Assembly: GCF_900112025.1 (NCBI RefSeq) | Contig: NZ_FOKL01000002.1 | Location: 62,001-126,000 of the forward strand | Direction: 5' to 3' | From: Janthinobacterium sp. 344 | GTDB lineage: Bacteria; Pseudomonadota; Gammaproteobacteria; Burkholderiales; Burkholderiaceae_D | DNA length: 64,000 nucleotides | Notes under the pieces: generated by a model | What the model was told of the DNA's origin: nothing | The model's database searches: none | The model's input: the letters and a program-made list of their open reading frames with translations, nothing else | Made by a program: the position numbers and the translations under genes | Shown: one piece after another, positions 1 through 7,175 of the stretch | How positions within the stretch are numbered: position 1 is the stretch's first letter | Layout: each line of letters opens with the position of its first letter

Positions 1-21
1 TCATGGATAATCGATGAAATA

Positions 22-35
22 TTGATTTATGTCAA
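22..35. promoter_or_regulatory. FNR/ANR-type box
   Basis: Reads TTGAT-TTAT-GTCAA, which matches the FNR/ANR consensus TTGAT-N4-ATCAA at 9 of 10 defined positions. Its centre lies about 98 bp before the chosen start of the MerR-type gene. A weak -10-like TATACG at 62-67 would put the box near -45, close to a class II activator position. It could equally serve a divergent gene off the left edge. The match is seen directly; oxygen control is inference. Confidence 0.6.
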
Positions 36-126
36 TGAGCGCCCACGGCCGTTCACAAACTTATACGTCGGCAATTTCCAATCGGATTCAGCTATTTGGT
101 ACGGGGCAGCGGAAGGCGTAAAATGC

Positions 127-1107
127 ATGCCACGTTCTTCTGCAAGCGAGCAAAGCCCCCCTGGTATGGATACTGACCTGCAACCCTCTCCCGCCTTCAG
201 CATCAGCGATGTCGAACGCGACACCGGGCTGGCCAAGGAAACCTTGCGTGTCTGGGAGCGCCGCTACGCCTTTCCCCAGCCGCAGCGCGACGCCTTTGGC
301 GAGCGCAGCTATCCTGCCGAGCAGGTGCAAAAACTGCGCATGGTCAAGCGCTTGCTGGACCTGGGTTTTCGTCCCGGGAAAATCATGCAGCACAGCACCG
401 CCCAGTTGCAGCAACTGGCCGGCACGGGCCCCAGCGCGCCCGGGCGGGCACCGGCGCAACTGGAGCATTACCTGGCCCTGTGCCGCGGCCACCGGATGGC
501 GGAACTGGGCGGCGCCTTGCGCCAGGCGCTGGCGGTGCTGGGCCTGAAGGCCTTCACCATCGACGTCATCGCCCCCCTCACCGGCATGGTGGGCGAAGCG
601 TGGGCCTGCGGCGAGCTGGCCGTGTATGAAGAACACCTGTATAGCGAAACCCTGCAGACGGTGATGCGCCATGCGATTTTTTCCATGCCGCAAGCGAGCA
701 GCCCCAGCACCCGCACGCCGCGCATCGTCCTGAGCACCCTGCCGCAGGAGCGCCATGGCCTGGGCCTGCTGATGGCCGAGGCGCTGTGCGTGGCGGCCGG
801 CGCGCAGTGCATGTCGCTGGGGGTGGAAACGCCGCTGACCGATATCGTCGCGGCCGCCCGCGCGCAGCGGGCCGATATCGTGGCGCTGTCGTTTTCCAGC
901 GCCAGCAAGGAACGGCAAACGCGCGACAGCCTGCAGCAGCTGCATGCGAGCCTGGCGCCCGGCATGGAACTGTGGGCCGGCGGACGCAGCCCTGCCCTGG
1001 CGCGCCGTCCGCCGGCGTTTTTGCACGTGCTGGACTTGCGCCAGGTCGAGGAAAGCATCGCCGACTGGCGCCGCCGGCATCAGGCCGACGCCTTGCAAAC
1101 GCATTAA
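127..1107 (+). CDS. MerR-family regulator with B12-binding photoreceptor-like domain (CarH/LitR type)
   Basis: Predicted DNA-binding regulator of 326 residues. An N-terminal MerR winged helix (about residues 20-90) is followed by a helical cobalamin-cap domain and a Rossmann-type B12-binding domain. Two diagnostic motifs are intact: W-x9-EH (Trp159, Glu169-His170), typical of CarH/LitR photoreceptors that bind adenosylcobalamin, and ExHxxG (Glu208, His210, Gly213), the usual place of the lower cobalt-ligand His. By family analogy it would hold a promoter shut in the dark and release it in light. The start at 127 has GGAAGG ten bases upstream; an ATG at 166 is also possible, and an in-frame start near 22 lacks a ribosome site. 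It stands alone before ftsY; its target is not visible and may lie off the left edge. A cobalamin adenosyltransferase is present at 57969-58520. Confidence 0.85.
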   Translation: MPRSSASEQSPPGMDTDLQPSPAFSISDVERDTGLAKETLRVWERRYAFPQPQRDAFGERSYPAEQVQKLRMVKRLLDLGFRPGKIMQHSTAQLQQLAGTGPSAPGRAPAQLEHYLALCRGHRMAELGGALRQALAVLGLKAFTIDVIAPLTGMVGEAWACGELAVYEEHLYSETLQTVMRHAIFSMPQASSPSTRTPRIVLSTLPQERHGLGLLMAEALCVAAGAQCMSLGVETPLTDIVAAARAQRADIVALSFSSASKERQTRDSLQQLHASLAPGMELWAGGRSPALARRPPAFLHVLDLRQVEESIADWRRRHQADALQTH

Positions 1108-1261
1108 ACGCGCTGGAACTGCGGCGATCTCCGTGGATACCTGCGCAATGTTGCCAATCGAACAGTAAAGCATGAAGCGCCGGGCGCGCTCTGGTAGAAT
1201 AGCCGGATCAACAGTGTCCGGCGCCGCCGGGCCTAAGGTCAGCACCCGCCACCACATATCC

Positions 1262-2329
1262 ATGTTTAGTTTCTTCAAGAAAAAACCCGTCGCCCCCGAG
1301 GCCACGCCAGCCGAGTCCCTCGTCCCCCCCGCCGCCACGCCGCCTGCCGCACCCGCATCGGCGCCGTCAGCCGCTCCCTTGAGCGGCGCGCCGGCCGAAC
1401 TGGTGCCCGTGATCGTGGCCGCCGAACCCGAGAAAAAATCGTGGATGACGCGCCTGAAGGCGGGCCTGTCGAAAACCTCGAATACCTTGTCCGTGCTGTT
1501 TGTCGGCGCGAAGATCGACGACGCCCTGTACGAAGAGCTGGAAGCGGCGCTGCTGATGTCCGACGCGGGCATCGACGCCACCGAATTCCTGCTCACGGAA
1601 CTGAAGAAAAAGGTCAAGGAAGACAAGCTGCTCGACGCCGCCGCCGTCAAGGCCGCCTTGAAAGTGCTGCTCATCGAGCTGCTCTTGCCGCTGGAAAAGC
1701 GCTTCGAGCTGGGCCGCCACAAGCCGCTGGTGATGATGATTTCCGGCGTGAATGGCGCCGGCAAGACCACCACCATCGGCAAGCTGGCCAAGCACATGCA
1801 GTCGAACCAGCAGTCCGTGCTGCTGGCCGCGGGCGACACCTTCCGCGCCGCCGCGCGCGAGCAGCTGATGGTGTGGGGCGAGCGCAACAATGTGACCGTG
1901 ATTTCGCAGGAATCGGGCGATCCGGCCGCCGTGGCCTACGACTCGGTGCAGTCGGCCAAGGCGCGCGGCATCGACGTGGTGATGGTCGACACGGCGGGCC
2001 GCCTGCCGACGCAGTTGCACCTGATGGAAGAATTGAAGAAAATCAAGCGCGTGATCGGCAAGGGCATGGAGGGCGCGCCGCATGAAACCCTGCTCGTCAT
2101 CGACGGCAACACGGGCCAGAACGCCCTGACGCAAGTGAAGGCCTTCGACGATGCCCTGCAGCTGAGCGGCCTGGTGATCACCAAGCTGGACGGAACCGCC
2201 AAGGGCGGCGTGCTGGCGGCGATCGCCCGCGTGCGGCCCGTGCCCGTATATTTCATCGGCATCGGTGAGAAAATTGAAGACTTGCAGCCCTTCGTGGCTG
2301 CCGAATTTGTCGAAGCGCTGCTCGGATAA
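1262..2329 (+). CDS. ftsY: Signal recognition particle receptor FtsY
   Basis: SRP receptor GTPase that docks ribosome-SRP complexes at the inner membrane for cotranslational insertion. It has 355 residues: an acidic and Pro/Ala-rich N-terminal region (to about 65), then the N domain helical bundle and G domain. The P-loop GVNGAGKTT starts at about residue 162; DTAGRLPTQ and TKLDGTAKGG are the G3 and G4/closing motifs. The start at 1262 gives the usual MFSFFKKK membrane-targeting N-terminus; the upstream in-frame extension is Arg-rich and atypical. ftsE begins 9 bases after the stop, so FtsY and the FtsEX division transporter are likely cotranscribed, as in other Proteobacteria. Confidence 0.97.
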   Translation: MFSFFKKKPVAPEATPAESLVPPAATPPAAPASAPSAAPLSGAPAELVPVIVAAEPEKKSWMTRLKAGLSKTSNTLSVLFVGAKIDDALYEELEAALLMSDAGIDATEFLLTELKKKVKEDKLLDAAAVKAALKVLLIELLLPLEKRFELGRHKPLVMMISGVNGAGKTTTIGKLAKHMQSNQQSVLLAAGDTFRAAAREQLMVWGERNNVTVISQESGDPAAVAYDSVQSAKARGIDVVMVDTAGRLPTQLHLMEELKKIKRVIGKGMEGAPHETLLVIDGNTGQNALTQVKAFDDALQLSGLVITKLDGTAKGGVLAAIARVRPVPVYFIGIGEKIEDLQPFVAAEFVEALLG

Positions 2330-2338
2330 ACTACCTAC

Positions 2339-3076
2339 ATGATTGAATTTCAGCACGTCTCCAAGCAATACTCCCCCGACGCAGTGGCGCTCAGCGACAT
2401 TTCGCTGAATATTGCCAAAGGCGAACTGGTGTTTTTAGCGGGCCCATCGGGCGCCGGCAAATCCACCCTGCTGAAAATGATCGCCGCCATGGAACGCCCC
2501 ACGTCGGGCAAGCTGATCGTCAATGGCCAGGACATGGCGAAGATCAAGCCGGCCGGGGTGCCCTTCCTGCGCCGCAACATGGGCCTGATCTTCCAGCAGC
2601 AAAAACTGCTCAACGACCGCTCCATCCTGGCCAACGTCATGCTGCCGCTGCTCGTCGTCGGCGCGCACAAGGTGGCCGCCGAGCAGCGCGCGCGCGCCGC
2701 GCTGGATAAAGTCGGCCTGCTGGACCGCGCCATGGCGCGTCCGCTATCGCTGTCGGGCGGCGAACAGCAGCGCGTGTCGATCGCGCGCGCCATCGTCAAC
2801 CGGCCGCAGATCATCCTGGCCGACGAACCGACGGCCAACCTGGACCGCGCCAGCGCCAACAAGGTGCTCGACGCCCTGAAAGCGTTTCATTCGGTGGGCG
2901 TGACCTGCCTCATTTCCAGCCATGACGAACAGATGCTCGATGCCGCCGCCCGCGTGATCCACCTGAAAAACGGCCAGCTGGTGGCCATCGACAAGGCGAC
3001 TCAGGCGCCCGTCTTCGCCCCGCCCGATCCCGATTTCGCCCCCGGACCCGATGACGGCGAAGGAGAACGCGCATGA
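2339..3076 (+). CDS. ftsE: Cell division ATP-binding protein FtsE
   Basis: ABC ATPase of the FtsEX complex, which couples ATP hydrolysis at the divisome to activation of periplasmic murein hydrolases. It has 245 residues with Walker A (GPSGAGKST, near residue 37), the signature LSGGEQQR and Walker B with ILADEPTANLD. The last 25 or so residues form an acidic Pro-rich tail beyond the usual FtsE end (about 220 residues), a modest extension. It overlaps ftsX by four bases (ATGA), which implies translational coupling. Confidence 0.97.
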   Translation: MIEFQHVSKQYSPDAVALSDISLNIAKGELVFLAGPSGAGKSTLLKMIAAMERPTSGKLIVNGQDMAKIKPAGVPFLRRNMGLIFQQQKLLNDRSILANVMLPLLVVGAHKVAAEQRARAALDKVGLLDRAMARPLSLSGGEQQRVSIARAIVNRPQIILADEPTANLDRASANKVLDALKAFHSVGVTCLISSHDEQMLDAAARVIHLKNGQLVAIDKATQAPVFAPPDPDFAPGPDDGEGERA

Positions 3077-3993
3077 GAGGCTGGTTCCGTCAACACCGCT
3101 TCGCGCTGGGCTCGGCGCTGATTCATCTGCGCAAGTCTCCAGGCGGCTTTTTATTGAACGTCGTCGTCGTCGCCATCGCCCTGTCGCTGCCGTTCGCCGG
3201 CTTGACCATGCTCGACAACGTGCGCCCGATGTCCGAACAGATGTCGGTCGACCCGGAAATCAGCATCTTCCTGAAGATCGACACGCCGCGAGAGCAAGCC
3301 GTGGCCCTGGCCGGCGAGATGCGCAAGATCGTGCATGACCAGAAAGCCAAGATCGTCTTCGTGCCGCGCGAACAGGCGCTCGATTCGCTGAAAAACAAGA
3401 GCGGCCTGGCCGACGTGCTGAGCACCCTGGGCGACAATCCCCTGCCGGACAGCTATGTGCTGAAGCTCGATGCCTTCAACAGCGCCAGCGAAGCGCAGGA
3501 TGTCGATGCGGTGGCGGAACAGTTGCGCCACCTGCCCGGCGTGGAATCGGCGCAGGTCGACTCGGCCTGGGTCAAGCGCCTGGCGGCCCTGCTGGGCGTG
3601 CTGCGCCTGGTGCTGCTGCTGCTGGCGATCACTTTGGGCGTGGCCGTCATCGCCGTGGTCTTCAACACCATCCGCCTGCAAGTGATGCAGCAGCGCGATG
3701 AAATCAGCATCTCGAAACTGATCGGCGCGACGGACACCTTCATCCATCGCCCCTTCTATTACACGGGCGCCCTGCTGGGCCTGTGCGCGGGCGCGCTGGC
3801 CCTGGGCGCCGTGGCGCTGGCCCTGCAGCCGCTGAATACGGCGATTGCCGAGTTTGCGCGCCTGTACGCGTCCGAATTCCAGCTGGTGCCGCTGGCGCCG
3901 CTGCCGATGGCGGGTCTGCTGGCCGTCAGCGCCAGCCTGGGCCTGATCGGCGCCTTCCTCTGCGTACAGCGCCACCTGGCGCGCCTGAACTGA
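3073..3993 (+). CDS. ftsX: Cell division protein FtsX, permease-like subunit
   Basis: Integral membrane partner of FtsE, 306 residues. A first membrane helix lies at about 25-48, then a periplasmic domain to about 170 that would contact a murein hydrolase activator, then three further helices in the C-terminal FtsX/MacB-type permease domain. The start is fixed by the ATGA overlap with ftsE. It is the last gene of the ftsYEX unit; a GC-rich hairpin lies 11 bases downstream. Confidence 0.95.
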   Translation: MRGWFRQHRFALGSALIHLRKSPGGFLLNVVVVAIALSLPFAGLTMLDNVRPMSEQMSVDPEISIFLKIDTPREQAVALAGEMRKIVHDQKAKIVFVPREQALDSLKNKSGLADVLSTLGDNPLPDSYVLKLDAFNSASEAQDVDAVAEQLRHLPGVESAQVDSAWVKRLAALLGVLRLVLLLLAITLGVAVIAVVFNTIRLQVMQQRDEISISKLIGATDTFIHRPFYYTGALLGLCAGALALGAVALALQPLNTAIAEFARLYASEFQLVPLAPLPMAGLLAVSASLGLIGAFLCVQRHLARLN

Positions 3994-4004
3994 CCTTCCT
4001 TCCC

Positions 4005-4031
4005 CATGGCGGCGCCAGCGGTGCCGCCATG
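4005..4031 (+). terminator. Stem-loop after ftsX, possible terminator
   Basis: Twelve-base arms (4005-4016 and 4020-4031) pair with one G-U and enclose an AGC loop. A run of seven or more T lies about 16 bases further on rather than directly after the stem, so termination is plausible but not textbook. Confidence 0.45.
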
Positions 4032-4287
4032 CGTCCTACTGGTCCTTGTTTTTTTACTATTCGCCCCATACTGCGATTATCTTGACATTTAGCAAGTATT
4101 CTTAAGGCTCGCTTCAGCTTGCGGCCGTAGACTATGTCTGTTGAAATGAAAAAGCGCGTGGGTCTGGCGGCAAGCGCCGGACACTGCACGCGGCAGTCAC
4201 CATGCGCCCTGGCGGCGTCTTTCAGATAAGGTATCAACTAGTAAATCGCCATAGTATTTAGGCTATCGGGACGATTAAATGTGCCGA

Positions 4288-4314
4288 TTGGCACTCTCAA
4301 GCAGAGAGTGCTAA
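4288..4314 (+). promoter_or_regulatory. CIRCE element (HrcA operator)
   Basis: Inverted repeat TTGGCACTC-N9-GAGTGCTAA. The right arm matches the CIRCE consensus at 9 of 9 and the left arm at 8 of 9 (G for A at position 3), with the canonical nine-base spacer. CIRCE binds the heat-inactivated repressor HrcA. The only gene positioned to be controlled is rpoH, about 160 bases downstream. Confidence 0.9.
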
Positions 4315-4317
4315 TAT
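4288..4317 (+). promoter_or_regulatory. Putative rpoH promoter embedded in the CIRCE element
   Basis: TTGGCA at 4288-4293 (5 of 6 to the -35 consensus), an 18-base spacer, and TAATAT at 4312-4317 preceded by TGC (extended -10 character). If this is the start region, HrcA bound to CIRCE would cover the whole core promoter. Hexamer choice is by eye and the -10 is only 4 of 6. Confidence 0.45.
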
Positions 4318-4418
4318 AGGGACATACCACGGCAGAACCGCCATGAGCGCCAGATGAAGATGGTGCCGCGATCTGCGAAGCGCAAGACCGAATACGCAAA
4401 AACGAACGAAAAAACGGA

Positions 4419-4436
4419 CCATGTCGCGTGACATGG
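4419..4436 (+). other. Small hairpin in the rpoH leader
   Basis: Perfect seven-base stem CCATGTC / GACATGG with a GCGT loop, ending 36 bases before the rpoH start. It does not cover the ribosome site GAGGGA (4461-4466). Part of the leader could act in temperature-dependent translation, as for other rpoH mRNAs, but there is no direct sign of that. Confidence 0.4.
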
Positions 4437-4472
4437 CCAACTGGAACAAAGCAAGACTACGAGGGAGAAAAC

Positions 4473-5372
4473 ATGACTATGATGTCCGCAACGTCCGCAT
4501 TGGTTCCGACCAAAAATAATGCGCTGGGCCTCGGGTTCACCGGCAATCTGGGCAATATCGACGCCTATATCTCGGCCGTGAACCGTCTGCCCATGTTGAC
4601 CCATGACGAAGAAATTTCGCTGGCAAAACGCCTGCGTGAAAAAAATGACCTGGCCGCCGCGCAAGAACTGGTGCTGTCGCACCTGCGCTTGGTGGTCTCG
4701 ATTGCCCGCGGCTACCTGGGCTATGGCTTGCCGCACGCCGACCTGATTCAGGAAGGCAATATCGGCTTGATGAAAGCCGTGAAACGTTTCGATCCGGACC
4801 AGGGCGTGCGCCTGGTGTCGTACGCCATGCACTGGGTGAAAGCCGAGATGCACGAGTACATCCTGAAAAACTGGCGCCTGGTCAAAGTGGCGACGACGAA
4901 GGCACAGCGCAAGCTGTTCTTCAACCTGCGCAGCCACAAGACGGGCCTCGATGCGATGACGCCGAAGCAGATCGATGCGCTGGCCAAGCTGCTCGACGTG
5001 AAGCGCGAAGAAGTGATCGAGATGGAAACGCGCTTGAGCGGCCGCGACATCGCACTGGAATCGCCGACCGACGATGAAGACGACAAGTTTTCGCCGATCG
5101 CCTACCTGTCGTCGGAGCAAAGCGAGCCGACCAAGGTGCTGGAAGCGGAACAAGTGACGCGCCTGCAATCGGAAGGCCTGGAAACGGCCTTGAGCAAGCT
5201 CGATGCCCGTTCGCGCCGCATCATCGAAGCGCGCTGGCTGGCCAACGACGACGGTTCCGGCGCCACCCTGCACGCGCTGGCAGAAGAGTTCGGCGTGTCG
5301 GCCGAACGCATCCGCCAGATCGAAGTGGCAGCACTGAAAAAAATGAAGGGCGCGCTGGCGGCCTACGTGTAA
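4473..5372 (+). CDS. rpoH: RNA polymerase sigma factor RpoH (sigma32)
   Basis: Heat-shock sigma factor, 299 residues. Region 2 contains LPMLTHDEE and the run DLIQEGNIGLMKAVKRFDP (core binding and -10 recognition). It is followed by the RpoH-box-like segment QRKLFFNLR and a C-terminal region 4 helix-turn-helix (LAEEFGVSAERIRQIE). The start at 4473 has GAGGGAGAAAAC directly upstream. It is monocistronic, with CIRCE before it and a strong terminator after it. In E. coli rpoH is not under HrcA; here CIRCE would place the sigma32 regulon under the HrcA repressor. Confidence 0.97.
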   Translation: MTMMSATSALVPTKNNALGLGFTGNLGNIDAYISAVNRLPMLTHDEEISLAKRLREKNDLAAAQELVLSHLRLVVSIARGYLGYGLPHADLIQEGNIGLMKAVKRFDPDQGVRLVSYAMHWVKAEMHEYILKNWRLVKVATTKAQRKLFFNLRSHKTGLDAMTPKQIDALAKLLDVKREEVIEMETRLSGRDIALESPTDDEDDKFSPIAYLSSEQSEPTKVLEAEQVTRLQSEGLETALSKLDARSRRIIEARWLANDDGSGATLHALAEEFGVSAERIRQIEVAALKKMKGALAAYV

Positions 5373-5393
5373 TACCCGGCAAGAGCCGCAGTA

Positions 5394-5417
5394 AAAAGGC
5401 GCCGCAAGGCGCCTTTT
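5394..5417 (+). terminator. Rho-independent terminator after rpoH
   Basis: Ten-base arms AAAAGGCGCC and GGCGCCTTTT around a GCAA tetraloop, followed by AGTTTT. The A-rich 5' arm makes it usable in both directions, so it can also end the convergent small gene at 5463-5729. Confidence 0.85.
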
Positions 5418-5462
5418 AGTTTTCAACTTTGATGTTTATCAACAGATAAACATTGTCTGCCG

Positions 5463-5729
5463 TTAAGCTGCAGCCAAGCCTTTGGTGATCAGCTCGGCGA
5501 CTACCTCGTTCAGATCCGCGCCGCGCTCCTTGGCCAGGGTCTGCAATTGCAAGACCAGGTCGCTATTGAGCTTGACGGCGAATGGCACCAGGCCCAGGGC
5601 CTGATCGCGCTTGCGCTGTTCGCGGCGGTCGATGACCACCGCTTCCTTACCGAACGCACCGGCGCCGGGAACGTGCATCTTTCCCATCAGTTTCTTGGCA
5701 TCGCTTTTGGCCAGGTCGGTTTTTTTCAT
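5463..5729 (-). CDS. Small ribbon-helix-helix-like protein
   Basis: 88 residues, not recognised by name. The N-terminal half is basic (KKTDLAKSDAKKLMGKM) and the C-terminal 40 residues (VPFAVKLNSDLV, then a helix, then ADLNEVVAELITKGL) have the strand-helix-helix pattern of Arc/MetJ-type DNA-binding dimers. A ribosome site AGGAAAC precedes the ATG. It is convergent with rpoH. A regulatory or antitoxin-like role is possible, but no toxin gene is adjacent. Confidence 0.65.
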   Translation of the reverse strand: MKKTDLAKSDAKKLMGKMHVPGAGAFGKEAVVIDRREQRKRDQALGLVPFAVKLNSDLVLQLQTLAKERGADLNEVVAELITKGLAAA

Positions 5730-5907
5730 GGTTGTTTCCTGATTTTCAAAACAGCCATTCTACGCAGTAATCGGTGTGCCGCGTGGCCGGCGCATCAATT
5801 CATCCGCAGCGCGCCAGGAGTGCGCCGGAAAAATATCAATTTGCTATTATCATTTTTATCTCTTGCGTGCGCGCCACGCCGAGGACGCTCTATCTGAAAG
5901 GAAAAGC

Positions 5908-6360
5908 ATGCATTACCTGAACCGCCCTTATCGAACCCTGCTGCTGCCCCTGCTCATCGCCTGCCTGGCCGTACTGGCCGGCTGCGGCGCGGCCGGCAGC
6001 GCCGGCGACGCGGAAAACACCCCGCGCAGCCTCACCCACGTGCTCTCGCCAGGAGAACAGGTGGCCATCACGGCCACCGACACGTTGAAACTGGAGCGCG
6101 TCAACGACAGCCGCTGCCGCAAGGGCGCCGTGTGCGTGTGGAAAGGATACGTCAGCTACAGTTTCAGTTTACTCAACAGCGCCGGCGCCACCGACATCGT
6201 CCTGTCCGACTCCATGCCCGGCGGCGCCAGTTCCGTCACCGTCAACCACCTGACGTTCACCCTGCTCGACGTCGACCCGGCCACGCCGCCCGCCCTCAAC
6301 GCGGCCGAGCCCACCTACCGGGTCAAGGTCAAGATTACGCAGAACGCCGTGCCACGGTGA
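5908..6360 (+). CDS. Putative lipoprotein of unknown function
   Basis: 150 residues. It has a lipoprotein signal (hydrophobic stretch ending LAVLAGC, Cys at about residue 24), then a compact beta-rich domain with a Cys pair (SRCRKGAVCVWKG). The start at 5908 has AAAGGA just upstream. The mature domain resembles small secreted beta-sandwich proteins but no family is claimed. It precedes the ABC transporter genes by 83 bases, which contain a short inverted repeat (6387-6402). Confidence 0.75.
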   Translation: MHYLNRPYRTLLLPLLIACLAVLAGCGAAGSAGDAENTPRSLTHVLSPGEQVAITATDTLKLERVNDSRCRKGAVCVWKGYVSYSFSLLNSAGATDIVLSDSMPGGASSVTVNHLTFTLLDVDPATPPALNAAEPTYRVKVKITQNAVPR

Positions 6361-6443
6361 TTGTCCTGCGTCAACTTCCGGATGCTAGGCAGGTGCCTGC
6401 CTGAGGCGTTATCATCGTGCGATTCATTCACTAAGGCAGCACG

Positions 6444-7175
6444 ATGATCGTATTCCAGGGCCTGGCCAAACAGTATGGGAGCTTCGCGGCCGTCAAGCCA
6501 CTCACCTTGCAAGTGGGCAAAGGCGAAGTCTTCGGCTTCCTGGGGCCGAACGGGGCCGGCAAGACCACCACCATCCGCATGCTGATGGGCATCCTCGTGC
6601 CCAGCGCCGGCCGCGTGCTCATTGATGGCCTCGATTGCCACCGCGACGGTGCCGCCGTCAAGCGCAAGGTGGGCTATTTGCCCGACAATCCCATCTTCTA
6701 CGATTATTTGCGGGGCCGTGAAATCCTGCAGTTCGTCGCCGCAATGCACGGCTATCCGCGCGCCGAGGCGGCCGCGCGCACGGCGCGCCTGCTGACGGAA
6801 TTCGGCCTGGATGAGGCGAGCGAGGATTTCGCCGTGAATTACTCGCTGGGCATGAAGAAGAAACTGGGCCTGGCCTGCGCGCTGATCCACGATCCGGCCG
6901 TGCTGATCCTCGACGAGCCGATCAACGGCCTGGACCCGCGCGCTTCGCGCGACGTGCAGGAACGCCTGCTGCGCATCGCCGCGGCCGGCACCACCATTTT
7001 TGTCTCCACGCATTTGCTCGACATGGCGCAAAAGCTGTGCAGCCGGGTCGCCATCATCCACCGCGGCGCACTGGTGGCCACGGGCAGCCTGGACGATATC
7101 CGCCAGCAACTGTCCAGCGATGGCAGCCTGGAAGACATTTTCCTGCAACTCACCGACGAAACGGCTGCCGCGTGA
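6444..7175 (+). CDS. ABC transporter ATP-binding protein
   Basis: 243-residue ABC ATPase of the CcmA/NatA (ABC-2) type. Walker A GPNGAGKTTT is at about 31-40, the signature is YSLGMKKKLGLA, and Walker B is AVLILDEPINGLDP. A D-loop and the H-loop (STHLLD) follow. The stop overlaps the permease gene start (TGATG), so the two form one exporter operon. Substrate unknown. Confidence 0.92.
   Translation: MIVFQGLAKQYGSFAAVKPLTLQVGKGEVFGFLGPNGAGKTTTIRMLMGILVPSAGRVLIDGLDCHRDGAAVKRKVGYLPDNPIFYDYLRGREILQFVAAMHGYPRAEAAARTARLLTEFGLDEASEDFAVNYSLGMKKKLGLACALIHDPAVLILDEPINGLDPRASRDVQERLLRIAAAGTTIFVSTHLLDMAQKLCSRVAIIHRGALVATGSLDDIRQQLSSDGSLEDIFLQLTDETAAA

Larger units (their letters stand above)
3994..4472. 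other. Intergenic region between ftsX and rpoH
   Basis: 479 bases without a credible gene. It holds a GC-rich hairpin after ftsX, a CIRCE element overlapping a putative rpoH promoter, and a leader of about 150 bases with a small hairpin ahead of rpoH. An in-frame GTG at 4428 could extend rpoH but has no ribosome site. Confidence 0.8.

Noticed and set aside
88..1890. A 600-codon minus-strand frame opposite the MerR-type gene and ftsY
   Set aside because: Composition is typical of an antisense shadow and it covers two well-supported genes.
4428..4472. A GTG-started extension of rpoH
   Set aside because: No ribosome site, and the added residues do not match the RpoH N-terminus; the ATG at 4473 has a strong site.
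6387..6402. AGGCAGG-TG-CCTGCCT as a terminator
   Set aside because: The two-base gap leaves too small a loop for a full stem and no T run follows; kept only as a short inverted repeat in the lipoprotein note.
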